NCBI GenBank assembly: GCA_019359545.1
Contig: JAHHHB010000050.1
Span: 1 to 48,756, forward strand
DNA: 48,756 nucleotides
Reading direction: 5' to 3'
Origin: Desmonostoc geniculatum HA4340-LM1
Lineage (GTDB): Bacteria; Cyanobacteriota; Cyanobacteriia; Cyanobacteriales; Nostocaceae
In this document: positions 32,965 to 41,190 of the stretch, one piece after another
Layout: every line of letters begins with the position of its first letter
Position numbering within the stretch: position 1 is the stretch's first letter
Position numbers and translations under genes: made by a program
The notes under the pieces: generated by a model
The model's database searches: none
Seen by the model: only the letters and a program-made list of their open reading frames with translations
Told to the model about the DNA's origin: nothing

Positions 32965-33984
32965 TTATTCACTCAGCAGTAAAACTTCCCATATTAATCT
33001 AGGAGAAGCTTTGAGTAAGGAGTTTTTGGCTGCTGACAATTTCGATAACCAATCACTATTATTTAGGGATTTCCTCCAGCAGTGTTGCAGATAGTCAAGA
33101 AGCCACATCTGTTGGTGAAACTCCAGTGTCGCTTCTATTTCTTTGGCAATACTCAGTGCTGTCAAAGGATTGGCAATAGGTGTAGCTAGTTGCTTCAGAA
33201 GCGATCGCTCTATTGATTGAAGTTGTTCGTGGTGGGCAGCAGCCTGTCCTGGAGAACCAGCCGCCAGTGCCATCACTACCGGGTTGTCTAGGATTTCAAC
33301 TTGTCCAATTCTTTCAAAAACTGCTTTCATTTCGATATCAGTCAATCTGTGGAAGGGGATGATTTGGCAACGGCTAGTAATAGTGGGAAGTAAGCGCTCT
33401 TGTTGGGAGGAAAGGAGGATAATGCTGCCAGTGGTAGTCTCTTCCAGCGTTTTGAGCAAAGCATTGGCAGCATTTGGTTGCATCTTATCAGCATTTTGGA
33501 TGACCACCGCTTTGAATGGTGCATTGAGAGAAGAGCGGGAGAGAAATTGAGTAATTTCTCGAACCTGCTCAATCCTGAGAAGCGGTGGAGACTTCCGCTG
33601 TACTCCAGCAGCAGCCAACTCACTCTCGTTCAACAACTGTCCCTGATGCAGATAAGTTGGCTCTACCCACAGCAAATCAGGTTGATTGGTGAGGTTATGG
33701 ATGTTAAAAGTTTCGGCGAGGAAGCATCTAGCTGCCAGAGATTTGCCTACACCTTCTGGGCCAGCGAACAAGTATGCAGGAGCAAGTCGATTGTGTGCGA
33801 GCCTCCCTGATGGAGGAGCGATCGCTAACGCTCCTTTGAGTAAAGACACCGCCAGATTTTGTCCCACCAAGGTAGACAACTCGAAGATTTCTTTAACTGG
33901 CTGCACAAATTCCGACTCTGTGCTTTGAGGTGGAGGACAAAGAGAGGATTCTTCTGTGACTTGAAGTAGATTTAGTTGATTCAT
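32965..33984 (-). CDS. holB: DNA polymerase III delta' subunit
   Basis: 339 aa AAA+ clamp-loader subunit. Walker A 'GPEGVGKSLAARCFL', then 'VIQNADKMQPNAANALLKTLEE' and the SRC arginine-finger motif 'ITSRCQIIPF'. The zinc cysteines found in DnaX are absent, as usual in many delta' proteins. The first residues, MNQLNLLQV, resemble a weak clamp-binding peptide. With delta (next gene) and DnaX (41803) it would form a complete loader for the clamp at 43282. Confidence 0.88.
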   Translation of the reverse strand: MNQLNLLQVTEESSLCPPPQSTESEFVQPVKEIFELSTLVGQNLAVSLLKGALAIAPPSGRLAHNRLAPAYLFAGPEGVGKSLAARCFLAETFNIHNLTNQPDLLWVEPTYLHQGQLLNESELAAAGVQRKSPPLLRIEQVREITQFLSRSSLNAPFKAVVIQNADKMQPNAANALLKTLEETTTGSIILLSSQQERLLPTITSRCQIIPFHRLTDIEMKAVFERIGQVEILDNPVVMALAAGSPGQAAAHHEQLQSIERSLLKQLATPIANPLTALSIAKEIEATLEFHQQMWLLDYLQHCWRKSLNNSDWLSKLSAAKNSLLKASPRLIWEVLLLSE

Positions 33985-34047
33985 TGTTTGAATTGTTGAT
34001 TTTGGTGAGATATGGCAATCTCATTTGAGTTGTGAGAAATACGCTCT

Positions 34048-34072
34048 TTGGCTGTTAACTGTCAACAGCCAA
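34048..34072. terminator. Hairpin between holA and holB
   Basis: TTGGCTGTT (34048-34056), 7-nt loop, AACAGCCAA (34064-34072). A perfect 9-bp stem 51 bp past the holA stop; without a clear T-run it may attenuate rather than end transcription. Confidence 0.45.
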
Positions 34073-34122
34073 CAACTAAAACACGATATTTACGAATCAT
34101 TTAGAATTGCTCTAGTTAGCAC

Positions 34123-35109
34123 CTACGAACAAAGTTTGATGATTTGAGTTTGAAGGGCGAGCTTTTCGTCTCCACCAGATTTGAGCATTAGTTCCAGTTC
34201 CAACAGCACTTTCAAGGCATTTTGCAGTCTGTTTGCACTAACACTCTTCACCTCTTGGCGTATGTAGTAGAGGCGTTTGGGATTTTTCAGTTCTGCAATT
34301 TGAGCGATCGCACTATCGTCTTGACATCCAGCCGCCGCCATTAGTTTGACTGTTAACCAAGTGCGAAAGGCAGTAGTCAGGGTGGCAACAATCCTTAAAG
34401 CAGGCTCATTACAATCGATTAAGTTTTCGATTAATTTCAACGCCTGAGAAACATTACTCAAACGAATAGCATTGGCTAGTTGCAGGCTATTGGCTGCATT
34501 TGCTGACACCAACTCTCTCACCATATCTACATTGATAGTTCCACTTTGAGCATAGGTTTTCAGCTTTTCTAGCTCAGTGAACGTCAGTCGCGTATTGTTA
34601 CCTGTCGATTCAACCAATAAAGAGTAAGCATCCGCAGTCAGGTTTACATCCACCTGAAGAGCCAAGGTGCGTGCCTGTTGTATTAGTGCGTCTGTCTGCC
34701 ACTGGGGAATTAGGGGAAACTCTATAGCGAGTGCATACGTAAGCAATAGTTGGACTGATTTGTTTCTGGCATCTGGTTTGTTAAGGCTTGTAATCAGCAA
34801 GACGTTTGTTTCTGGGATAGCAGGCAGAATATGTTCCAGTTTTACTAGGGCTGTTTTTGGGCAAACCCCCAGTAAAGAGCTGTTTGGTAGATGAACTAAC
34901 CGTCCTCCACCCCCCACCGGAGGAGTCATGATATCTGCAAACGCTTGGGGGATCGTCTCCTGAGCAGAAGGTGAGTATTCAGAATAGTTGACGCAGTTCC
35001 AATCCTGATCGAGGATATGCAATCGCAGTTTCCCAATAGCGCGATGCATTAAGAACTCGTTTTCGCCCCAGTACAAATGTATTGGCATGAAGCTTGTCGT
35101 TAAATTCAC
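34123..35109 (-). CDS. holA: DNA polymerase III delta subunit
   Basis: 328 aa. The start 'MPIHLYWGENEFLMHRAIGKLR' (ATG 35088) matches delta N-termini; GTG 35109 is also possible. Later segments fit the family: 'TPPVGGGGRLVHL', 'NVLLITSLNKPDARNK', 'ESTGNNTRLTFTELEKL', 'LQLANAIRLSNVSQALKLIENLI'. Delta opens the clamp ring. The gene contains a copy of the palindromic TTTTACTAGGG repeat (34840-34876), read as 'LLGVCPKTALVKL'. A broken copy of its own 5' end lies at 35947-36021, beyond an HNH gene. Confidence 0.85.
   Translation of the reverse strand: MNLTTSFMPIHLYWGENEFLMHRAIGKLRLHILDQDWNCVNYSEYSPSAQETIPQAFADIMTPPVGGGGRLVHLPNSSLLGVCPKTALVKLEHILPAIPETNVLLITSLNKPDARNKSVQLLLTYALAIEFPLIPQWQTDALIQQARTLALQVDVNLTADAYSLLVESTGNNTRLTFTELEKLKTYAQSGTINVDMVRELVSANAANSLQLANAIRLSNVSQALKLIENLIDCNEPALRIVATLTTAFRTWLTVKLMAAAGCQDDSAIAQIAELKNPKRLYYIRQEVKSVSANRLQNALKVLLELELMLKSGGDEKLALQTQIIKLCS
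34840..34876. repeat. Palindromic small dispersed repeat inside holA
   Basis: TTTTACTAGGG (34840-34850) and CCCCCAGTAAA (34866-34876) form the same palindrome that encodes SPSK linkers at 1993-2483, but here in another reading frame. Confidence 0.7.
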
Positions 35110-35171
35110 TTTCTTTGCGCCTGAGCGTTAGCTCTTCTGCTGCTTGAGAAACGCCCAAAACCTAGATATTG

Positions 35172-35648
35172 TTAGACAATATCTCCTGAAGAATTAGGAT
35201 TTTCTTGGCGCGGGTCAGAACGGGGAGAGTGAAAACCACCTTGCACCCAAAGTTGCCGAGATTTTTGGATAAAGCGATCGCTCCGGCGTTCATCATTTAA
35301 ATCAATTCGGTTGCAAGTAGCTCGACCTGTAGGTGTGATGCCGATAATTTTTGTACCATCCGCCGACCAGATAAAGTGTTCAGCCCACTGTTGCTGACGA
35401 GGATTAAATAACGAGACTTCTTGCTCTGTTTCTGGGTCGATTCCTACTGTAAAATTATAGTGACGTTCATTGCACCGACGACAAGCTGAAGCCAAATTAT
35501 CCACATCATCCGAACCCCCCAAAGATTGCGGCTTGATATGGTCGATTGTCAGGGGAGACGTGCTGAGAAATTCAGGATAATGGCAGTATTCGCACTGAAA
35601 ATTAGCGCGGTTCCGTACAAATTCTTGGATACTGTTAGGAATTGTCAC
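35172..35648 (-). CDS. HNH endonuclease
   Basis: 158 aa. HNH core: 'FQCEYCHYPEFLSTSPLTIDHIKPQSLGGSDDVDNLASACRRCNERHYNF', with CxxC pairs for structural zinc and the DH catalytic pair. Ends in a polar tail. It starts within the last 4 nt of the upstream 84-aa gene, so the two are coupled. The pair lies between holA and a fragment of the holA 5' end, which suggests a mobile HNH cassette at this locus. Confidence 0.85.
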   Translation of the reverse strand: MTIPNSIQEFVRNRANFQCEYCHYPEFLSTSPLTIDHIKPQSLGGSDDVDNLASACRRCNERHYNFTVGIDPETEQEVSLFNPRQQQWAEHFIWSADGTKIIGITPTGRATCNRIDLNDERRSDRFIQKSRQLWVQGGFHSPRSDPRQENPNSSGDIV

Positions 35649-35899
35649 GACCCAGATGCAATAGTGGCATTTATATAGCTAAAAATTGTGTCTAATTCTC
35701 CAATAGCCTCTAGTTCAACGGCTTCTTCTGGTGTCAGTAAATCAGCTTTTTTCTTATCCAAAAGTTCTTGCAAACGCGAACCTAGCTCTTCAGTAAATTT
35801 GAAAAGATTGAGATTGTTGACTTTTTCGACTCGAATACCAGTCGTTAGCCAAGATGAGGGTCTAATTACTACTGGATTCATAGGGTTATTACGATTCAA
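35645..35899 (-). CDS. Small protein coupled to the HNH gene
   Basis: 84 aa. 'LNLFKFTEELGSRLQELLDKKKADLLTPEEAVELEAIGELDTIFSYINATIAS' is a helical region often found in short cyanobacterial proteins preceding HNH endonuclease genes. Overlaps the HNH start by 4 nt. It may be a regulator or partner; function not known. Confidence 0.65.
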   Translation of the reverse strand: MNRNNPMNPVVIRPSSWLTTGIRVEKVNNLNLFKFTEELGSRLQELLDKKKADLLTPEEAVELEAIGELDTIFSYINATIASGS

Positions 35900-35946
35900 T
35901 ATACTACTATTGTACTTACTTTAAAAGAGTTAGCACCAGATCCAGA

Positions 35947-36021
35947 CTAGAAGTCAAGCCTCGTCCGTAACTGTTGAATGGCGCGATGCATAAGAAACTC
36001 GTTCTCTCGATAGTACAATAA
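35947..36021 (-). pseudogene. Remnant of the 5' end of a second holA
   Basis: Minus-strand translation reads LLYYRENEFLMHRAIQQLRT then reaches TAG at 35947. Intact holA reads LYWGENEFLMHRAIGKLR. Eleven of the first fourteen aligned residues are the same, and the DNA matches too (GCGCGATGCAT.A). It lies upstream of the HNH pair in the same orientation as holA. Confidence 0.75.
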
Positions 36022-36217
36022 TACTATTAATTTGTGATTTAGTTATGATGGTATTTTAAAATGTGAACAGAAGTAACTTACCTGTTTGGAAAAATATAAT
36101 CCTTGATTATTAGGGGTTTAAGCTATTAAAAAAGTAATTTATTCGTGCGCGGTTTCTAACCGTTGCAGCTGAGTGTCAGCGCCAAACTATAAAATTTACT
36201 CTCATTAGTTCAAATAT
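36022..36217. promoter_or_regulatory. Intergenic region before the calcium-motif gene
   Basis: AT-rich, without a recognised gene. It should hold the promoter of the plus-strand gene at 36218 and that of the minus-strand HNH pair. Confidence 0.3.
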
Positions 36218-36628
36218 ATGGATAATCAGTCATCTAAAGAAATTGCTTTAAAACATTTGGAGAAAATAGCGAATATTGATGGTGGTAGTGAAAGAGAGGA
36301 TGATTTTTTTGTGGGATTTATGAAGAGTTTGGGAGTACCAAAACCGTCAAAGATGACAGAGGTAGATGCTGAAAAATTATTAGGCAATTTGGCAACTGAA
36401 AAATGCTCAAAAGAATTTGTGGAATCCTTAGTATATTGGCTACTTCGTCAAGGTATTTCACCCCCAGCGAAGGAAGCAATATTAGAAAGTGATATCGATG
36501 GGGATGGTGTACCATTATGGCGAGAGTTAGTAGATGGGAGTAACCCTTTTGTTAATGACCGTAATCCTCCAGTGATCCAGAGTAATTTTGGTAAAGATAT
36601 TGTTAGAAAAGAAAATTTAGAATTATAA
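36218..36628 (+). CDS. Hypothetical protein with a calcium-binding loop
   Basis: 136 aa. Residues 88-115 read 'ESDIDGDGVPLWRELVDGSNPFVNDRNP', a DxDxDG loop of the EF-hand/thrombospondin-3 type. The rest is helical ('DFFVGFMKSLGVPKPSKMTEVDAEKLLGNLATEKCSKEFVESLVYWLLRQGI'). No signal peptide. It is the only plus-strand gene in the right-hand replication block and faces a terminator-like hairpin at 36634-36664. Confidence 0.6.
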   Translation: MDNQSSKEIALKHLEKIANIDGGSEREDDFFVGFMKSLGVPKPSKMTEVDAEKLLGNLATEKCSKEFVESLVYWLLRQGISPPAKEAILESDIDGDGVPLWRELVDGSNPFVNDRNPPVIQSNFGKDIVRKENLEL

Positions 36629-36633
36629 AAAAA

Positions 36634-36664
36634 ATACACAACACCCCACGAAGGAGTGCTGTAT
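36634..36664. terminator. Bidirectional terminator-like hairpin
   Basis: ATACACAACACCCC and GGAGTGCTGTAT form an imperfect stem between two convergent genes, with A-runs on the left and TATATTTCT on the right. Confidence 0.5.
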
Positions 36665-36668
36665 ATTT

Positions 36669-36917
36669 CTATAAAGAATCAACAGTTAAAAATGCTCGAA
36701 AATGCTCTCTAATTCTGCTTTGTACTGTAGCACTGCATTGACCCCACCATTCTTCTGTTGGGGTTCCTCCCATACAGGAGAGAATGGCATAGAATCTATC
36801 TCCCTGATATAAAATTGGCAAACTAATTCCGCCTTGAGATGTTTGCCGAGGGTTGCAATGTACACCAAAGCTATTGAGAAGTTTTTCGAGTTTGTTCAGT
36901 TGTTGAATTTCTGGCAT
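36669..36917 (-). CDS. Small hypothetical protein
   Basis: 82 aa, not recognised. Contains 'GISLPILYQGDRFYAILSCMGGTPTEEWWGQCSATVQSRIREHF'. It starts 6 bp after the stop of the 90-aa gene, so they are probably co-transcribed. Confidence 0.5.
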   Translation of the reverse strand: MPEIQQLNKLEKLLNSFGVHCNPRQTSQGGISLPILYQGDRFYAILSCMGGTPTEEWWGQCSATVQSRIREHFRAFLTVDSL

Positions 36918-36922
36918 AGTAC

Positions 36923-37195
36923 TTATTGTTTAGTAGATGACGAACGCGCTACAGGTTTACGAGTAGTCCGTCTTTTTCGCTTCGGTTTGCGCTTTTGCGC
37001 TAAAATATGCTGCACATACCCAACTATTGTTTTTGCTGCTTCTAATGCCTGATTCTCTGGAATATCTCTGCATAACCAATCAAATGCAGTTCTCCAAGTT
37101 TCCCATCTGCTTAAATAGCTTCTTTGGTTAGGATGATGAGTCGCAATAATTCTTGCAGCTTCTGCAATTACTGCTGATTTAGTCATAGCCTGCAT
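36923..37195 (-). CDS. Small basic hypothetical protein
   Basis: 90 aa (or 87 from ATG at residue 4). A helical body with many aromatic residues ('SYLSRWETWRTAFDWLCRDIPENQALEAAKTIVGYVQHILAQ') ends in a very basic tail, KRKPKRKRRTTRKP, which would bind nucleic acid. Family unknown. Confidence 0.55.
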   Translation of the reverse strand: MQAMTKSAVIAEAARIIATHHPNQRSYLSRWETWRTAFDWLCRDIPENQALEAAKTIVGYVQHILAQKRKPKRKRRTTRKPVARSSSTKQ

Positions 37196-37243
37196 ATTTA
37201 TCTGGGTAAATTTTGTAATTTGTTTTTAGGGTGATGAATGCAC

Positions 37244-37786
37244 TTATAATTTGTCGATTGTGATGAGACAGCACTCTACTTCTGTGTAGCGATCGCTATT
37301 CACAAACAATCCCCAGGGCAATTCCTCTACTTGAGCATTAACTGTGGTCAGCCAATGACGAAATTGCTTGTAAAAACTGCTGTTATATTGCCAAGGAGTA
37401 TTACTAGCTAACGATACAAGCCTCCCACCTGAAGAGAGACAATGGTAAGCCTTTTTTATATGGGAGATTTGTTGCGAGAAAGGGGGATTTTGTATGATGT
37501 TGTGATAGCGATTATGGAGATTATGTGTACTGAGTAAATCTGAGCCGATAACAGTAAATCCCTGGAGAGTAAGTAGAGTCTGAAGTTCTATAATCGGTTC
37601 GATTACTTCTAAAATCGTCCCAGACTCTCGCATAGCAATGGCTAAATTACCAAATCCAGCAGATGGCTCTAAACTTAAACTATTTGACTCAATGTTGGAT
37701 GCTTCTATCAATAATTCCACTACCCAAGGAGGAGAAGGAAATACATCCCACTTTTTAAGTATTTCGCTCTGGTTCAGATTCAACAA
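37244..37786 (-). CDS. Class I SAM-dependent methyltransferase with NPPF motif
   Basis: 180 aa. Motif I 'LEPSAGFGNLAIAM' and motif IV 'IIQNPPFSQQI' are those of amino-methyltransferases acting on adenine, cytosine or glutamine. 'GGRLVSLASNTPW' is the following strand. No target-recognition domain is seen, so specificity is open. Its start overlaps the upstream gene by 32 nt. It may modify the element's DNA together with the DpdA-like enzyme. Confidence 0.75.
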   Translation of the reverse strand: MLNLNQSEILKKWDVFPSPPWVVELLIEASNIESNSLSLEPSAGFGNLAIAMRESGTILEVIEPIIELQTLLTLQGFTVIGSDLLSTHNLHNRYHNIIQNPPFSQQISHIKKAYHCLSSGGRLVSLASNTPWQYNSSFYKQFRHWLTTVNAQVEELPWGLFVNSDRYTEVECCLITIDKL

Positions 37787-38594
37787 TTCTTACTTCGTCT
37801 CGTAGTTCTTTACTTACAGATTTTTGTGTATAATCTTGGAGTTGAAGGCGTTGCACAGTACCAAAATGTTGACGGATAATGTCAAGTCCTTCAAGGAATT
37901 GTAGAATACAGGTTGGGCCTCCTACCTGATATAAAGAAATGGCATCTTCCCATTCCTTAAGGCTGGCTTTCTTTGACTTGAGAATTTCCACAATCGCTGC
38001 TGGTAATCTGACTGACTTCCCAGTATCTAAGTCTCGATGAGATATGGTAGCTAGTAACAGTTCTTGCTCAGACTCTACAGTTTCCCCCTTGGATAAATTG
38101 ATATGATGGAGTTGAGCAGCTACTCCAAATAAGGGCAGTTTTAACTGTAGAATTTTTCTTTTTTTATTAGAAGTTGATTGACGATTTTTGGATTTTAATT
38201 TAACTGGGTTTTGGGGTGACTTGATGTTGAGAATTTGAGATATTGTCAGAGATAGTTGTCCTTTAGGAGACAGATGTATCTTACTATCAAGATTGCAATG
38301 AGGATAAATGATGCGATGTTCATACTCTGCCTCGCATCTGGGGTCGCCAAATACTCTTAGCTTGACTCGAAGTGTATGAAAAATCCACCCACTGCCTCTA
38401 TCTAGACATTCTGGTAATGTAATAGTTGGCAGATTTTCTGTCCATTCTATAGTGACAATTCTATCCCCAGATAAACCCTCATGTATTTCTCTGACTTTAG
38501 CCCCTGGATGTTTTTCATTAAACTTGTTTACCCATGCTTTCTGCTTGTTGTTAAGGCGAGGTTTGGCTTTTCTTTTGGACTGTGATTTTTTCAT
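37755..38594 (-). CDS. Hypothetical protein with possible clamp-binding motif
   Basis: ATG 38594 is preferred (279 aa), as the lysine-rich start 'MKKSQSKRKAKPRLNNKQKAWVNKF' follows. Residues 30-105 are a beta-rich unit. A basic linker then leads to 'QLKLPLFG' (150-156), similar to the QLSLPL clamp-binding hexapeptide of Hda. The C-terminal part has 'DTGKSVRLPAAIVEILKSKKASLKEWEDAISLYQVGG'. No known family recognised. Confidence 0.6.
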   Translation of the reverse strand: MKKSQSKRKAKPRLNNKQKAWVNKFNEKHPGAKVREIHEGLSGDRIVTIEWTENLPTITLPECLDRGSGWIFHTLRVKLRVFGDPRCEAEYEHRIIYPHCNLDSKIHLSPKGQLSLTISQILNIKSPQNPVKLKSKNRQSTSNKKRKILQLKLPLFGVAAQLHHINLSKGETVESEQELLLATISHRDLDTGKSVRLPAAIVEILKSKKASLKEWEDAISLYQVGGPTCILQFLEGLDIIRQHFGTVQRLQLQDYTQKSVSKELRDEVRIVESEPERNT

Positions 38595-39000
38595 AAAAAT
38601 TGTTGCAGATAACAAATAGCACTTTGTGAAAGTCAATTTTTTTAACGTAGATGCGGAGCGGCTACTCTACGAGAACGCCAAGGGCGAAGCCGCAGGCTAC
38701 CGCAGAGGCGCAGAGAACACAGAGAGAAGGAAGAAATGCTTAACTGAACTGTATTGACCCATAAAGGGATAGAGTTTTAGGAAGGAGAGTCTTTAATACT
38801 GGTTTCGCCCATGAAGAGAGAAGGTTTTTAACCAATACTCATTTGCCACTCGCACAGAATTTATACTGAATTATGACTCCTGAGTTCTTTTTTATAAAAA
38901 TAGTTTTTTCTCATGAATCACTTAGAATTTCTATAGTAAAGGCAACACAAATTGTCATGTGTTGCCTTGTTAATTAAAGTTGTGTAGTGGTAATTCTAGA
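38595..39000. other. Non-coding region with dispersed repeat and terminator
   Basis: At 38645-38735 is a GC-rich dispersed repeat ('GAACGCCAAGGGCGAAGCCGC', then 'GAGGCGCAGAGAACACAGAG'-like text) common in this group. AAGGCAACACA (38939-38949) and TGTGTTGCCTT (38958-38968) form an 11-bp perfect stem, a good terminator for the polymerase gene that ends at 39001. No gene seen. Confidence 0.6.
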
Positions 39001-40815
39001 CTAGAAAATACTTAGCTGTACTCCCAATTTGCTAGATAATTGTGGTTCGATGATTGAGAGAATTTCATCTCGTTTATTGGCAATCATCCCTAAATAGTAG
39101 CTACTCGAATATGGGGCAGAGTTGGTAATTCCTTGCAACCCCTGATAGAAAGTGACGATATCACCAGTATTGCCAAGAGCAAGAAGAGTCTTTTCACCTT
39201 TTCTGATTTTGCGTGTGATTTGTAATTCCTCAAGTGGAAATTCCCCAGAGGCAATGATTTTTGTCAGTTCTTGGTAGTATTTCTCGGCGCTGACTTTCGA
39301 CTCTAGATATTGAGTGAGATAGTTCAAAGGAAACTGCTTCTCAAGGCGAGAGCGATCGCGTTTACGCCACGAACCTTTGGTGGTGATTTTTCCATCTTCG
39401 TGCCAAAGGATATAGTTCTTAGCTCCTCTGGTAGGAACAAACATAGCTTTGACTAGAACTTCCAATTCTATGTTGATACCGTTTGGTAAAGAGTTCTGTA
39501 GGTTCTCAAACACCATTAACGGTTTAGGGTGAGAGAAGAAGATACCATCAGTATCCGATTCCACCTGCACACCCCCTGCTTTCTCAATGACATCAATCAT
39601 GAATCGCAGTATGCGTCTGCCGTAAGCTGTTACCAGTGCCGCAGCTTCCATATCGTTAAAGCCAACGCCAGAAGTACCATAAAAGCCAAACAAGGAGTTA
39701 ATCAGCTCTTTGAGAGAAGCTTCCGCTTGTTTGACACCCATATCCCCAGCTTTCCCCAATTGTTTGAGTTTGAGACGTTCTTTGGTGAGATACTCTAGAA
39801 TGCTCAATCCTACTCGGCGCGTATCCTTGCGAGAGCAGATGCCATATTTAAGCATGATGCTGGGGTAGAGGCTGGAAACATCGATTTTGGCAATGCTGCG
39901 GTGCAATCCAGATACCGATATTACCAAACCCCCCTCAAACTTCATCTTGCGATCGGCTGTTGGTTCATAACCTGGGTATTGGCTTTCTAGTACCCGCTGC
40001 CATTTAGTACCATTGCCAGTAATAGAAAGCTGTTGCAGATTCATCCTTGGTACTATCAGAGACTCATAGTGGTAGGAAGGAACCAACTTATCAGCAATCA
40101 GTTTTGTGTCTTCCAAATCATAAATGAGGTACTCCCTAATTTTTTGCCATCCCCTAGAACCTGAACCACCACTCCAACACTGTTGAATTTCTGGGTGACT
40201 TAGCACCAATCTTTCATGCTCCCTTAACCCCATCTGCAATACGACTTTCTTGAGGGAATGGCTATTAAAGAGAGATTTTGAGACAAAATCCCACCTTAAT
40301 ACACAGATATATATATCAACGTGTTGGCTGTTTCTAATGAATATTTCTCGAATCTCAATCGGCTTGCCAAATACCTGTGCCGTTCTGATAGTTCTAGATT
40401 TAGAGGAGATGGTGAATGGATGTGGTATGCCATTGATTTTGCACCTATGGATGATAAATGGTAAATCAAATTCTGTACCGTTGTATGTCAGAACTACATC
40501 GGGTGATGTGCGCTGAAAATGGGAGATAAATTGGAGGAGCAATTTTGATTCATTTTCTTCCATGAATACAAAGTACTCCCCCAATTCATTCATGCATCCT
40601 ATGGCTAGGATGCGCTCATTTTCAGATATCAGCCCTGATGTTTCAATGTCGAGTATCATCTGTTTCAGGGCATTATATGGCTTAATTGTTCTTATTGGTT
40701 GCCATTTGAGAGGTTCTGCATCGTCTGTATAAAAGATATCTAGTTTGTTTTCTTGAACTACAATTTTGTTGCCACTTTTGGTAATAAAGTTACGATGATT
40801 GTAAGCAGCATCCAT
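39001..40815 (-). CDS. polB: Family B DNA polymerase with proofreading exonuclease
   Basis: 604 aa. Exonuclease: ExoI 'LDIETS' (D56, E58), ExoII 'YNGTEFD' (111-117), ExoIII 'YDLED' (Y231, D235). Polymerase: motif A 'IDVSSLYPSIM' (D311), motif B 'KELINSLFGFYGT' (K368), motif C 'ESDTDG' (D420, D422). All catalytic residues are kept. It is shorter than E. coli Pol II (783 aa), lacks a TPR insertion of protein-primed enzymes, and ends QLSIF, equivalent to the QLGLF clamp-binding tail of Pol II. It probably replicates or repairs the element with the clamp encoded at 43282. No archaeal-type uracil pocket was looked for. Confidence 0.93.
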   Translation of the reverse strand: MDAAYNHRNFITKSGNKIVVQENKLDIFYTDDAEPLKWQPIRTIKPYNALKQMILDIETSGLISENERILAIGCMNELGEYFVFMEENESKLLLQFISHFQRTSPDVVLTYNGTEFDLPFIIHRCKINGIPHPFTISSKSRTIRTAQVFGKPIEIREIFIRNSQHVDIYICVLRWDFVSKSLFNSHSLKKVVLQMGLREHERLVLSHPEIQQCWSGGSGSRGWQKIREYLIYDLEDTKLIADKLVPSYHYESLIVPRMNLQQLSITGNGTKWQRVLESQYPGYEPTADRKMKFEGGLVISVSGLHRSIAKIDVSSLYPSIMLKYGICSRKDTRRVGLSILEYLTKERLKLKQLGKAGDMGVKQAEASLKELINSLFGFYGTSGVGFNDMEAAALVTAYGRRILRFMIDVIEKAGGVQVESDTDGIFFSHPKPLMVFENLQNSLPNGINIELEVLVKAMFVPTRGAKNYILWHEDGKITTKGSWRKRDRSRLEKQFPLNYLTQYLESKVSAEKYYQELTKIIASGEFPLEELQITRKIRKGEKTLLALGNTGDIVTFYQGLQGITNSAPYSSSYYLGMIANKRDEILSIIEPQLSSKLGVQLSIF

Positions 40816-40818
40816 TGT

Positions 40819-41190
40819 TTATTCAGTCAAGTAGTTAGTGTTTCCTAATTTCCGCATTCTGAAAACGATTGAGTTGATTTCCAAAAAGTAGTGTGGAGAA
40901 GGATGCTGAGATAGGAAATAGTCGAAATCATCTAAACTAGTAATGGTCAATTCTTGAGGGAGTATGCGTCCTTGCAGATTAAGAGAGATTTTGGGGTAGT
41001 TTCGTGGATCGTATCTAGATAATGATTCATATCTAGATATTTTCTGCAAATGGTAAGTAATGGAATTGATATTCAAGTAATAATCTGTGGTTGAGTGAGT
41101 GTAGATAAATTCACCCAATTCTTCCACTTTATTTAGTTGTTGATGATGGACTGTTTTATCTTCAGTTTGACAAGAAATTTCCATGCTCAA
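40819..41190 (-). CDS. Hypothetical protein
   Basis: 123 aa. Two similar halves: 'TDYYLNINSITYHLQKISRYES' and 'SPHYFLEINSIVFRMRKLGNTN', pointing to an internal duplication of a beta hairpin. It ends 3 bp before polB starts, so it is probably in the polymerase operon. Function unknown. Confidence 0.6.
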   Translation of the reverse strand: MSMEISCQTEDKTVHHQQLNKVEELGEFIYTHSTTDYYLNINSITYHLQKISRYESLSRYDPRNYPKISLNLQGRILPQELTITSLDDFDYFLSQHPSPHYFLEINSIVFRMRKLGNTNYLTE

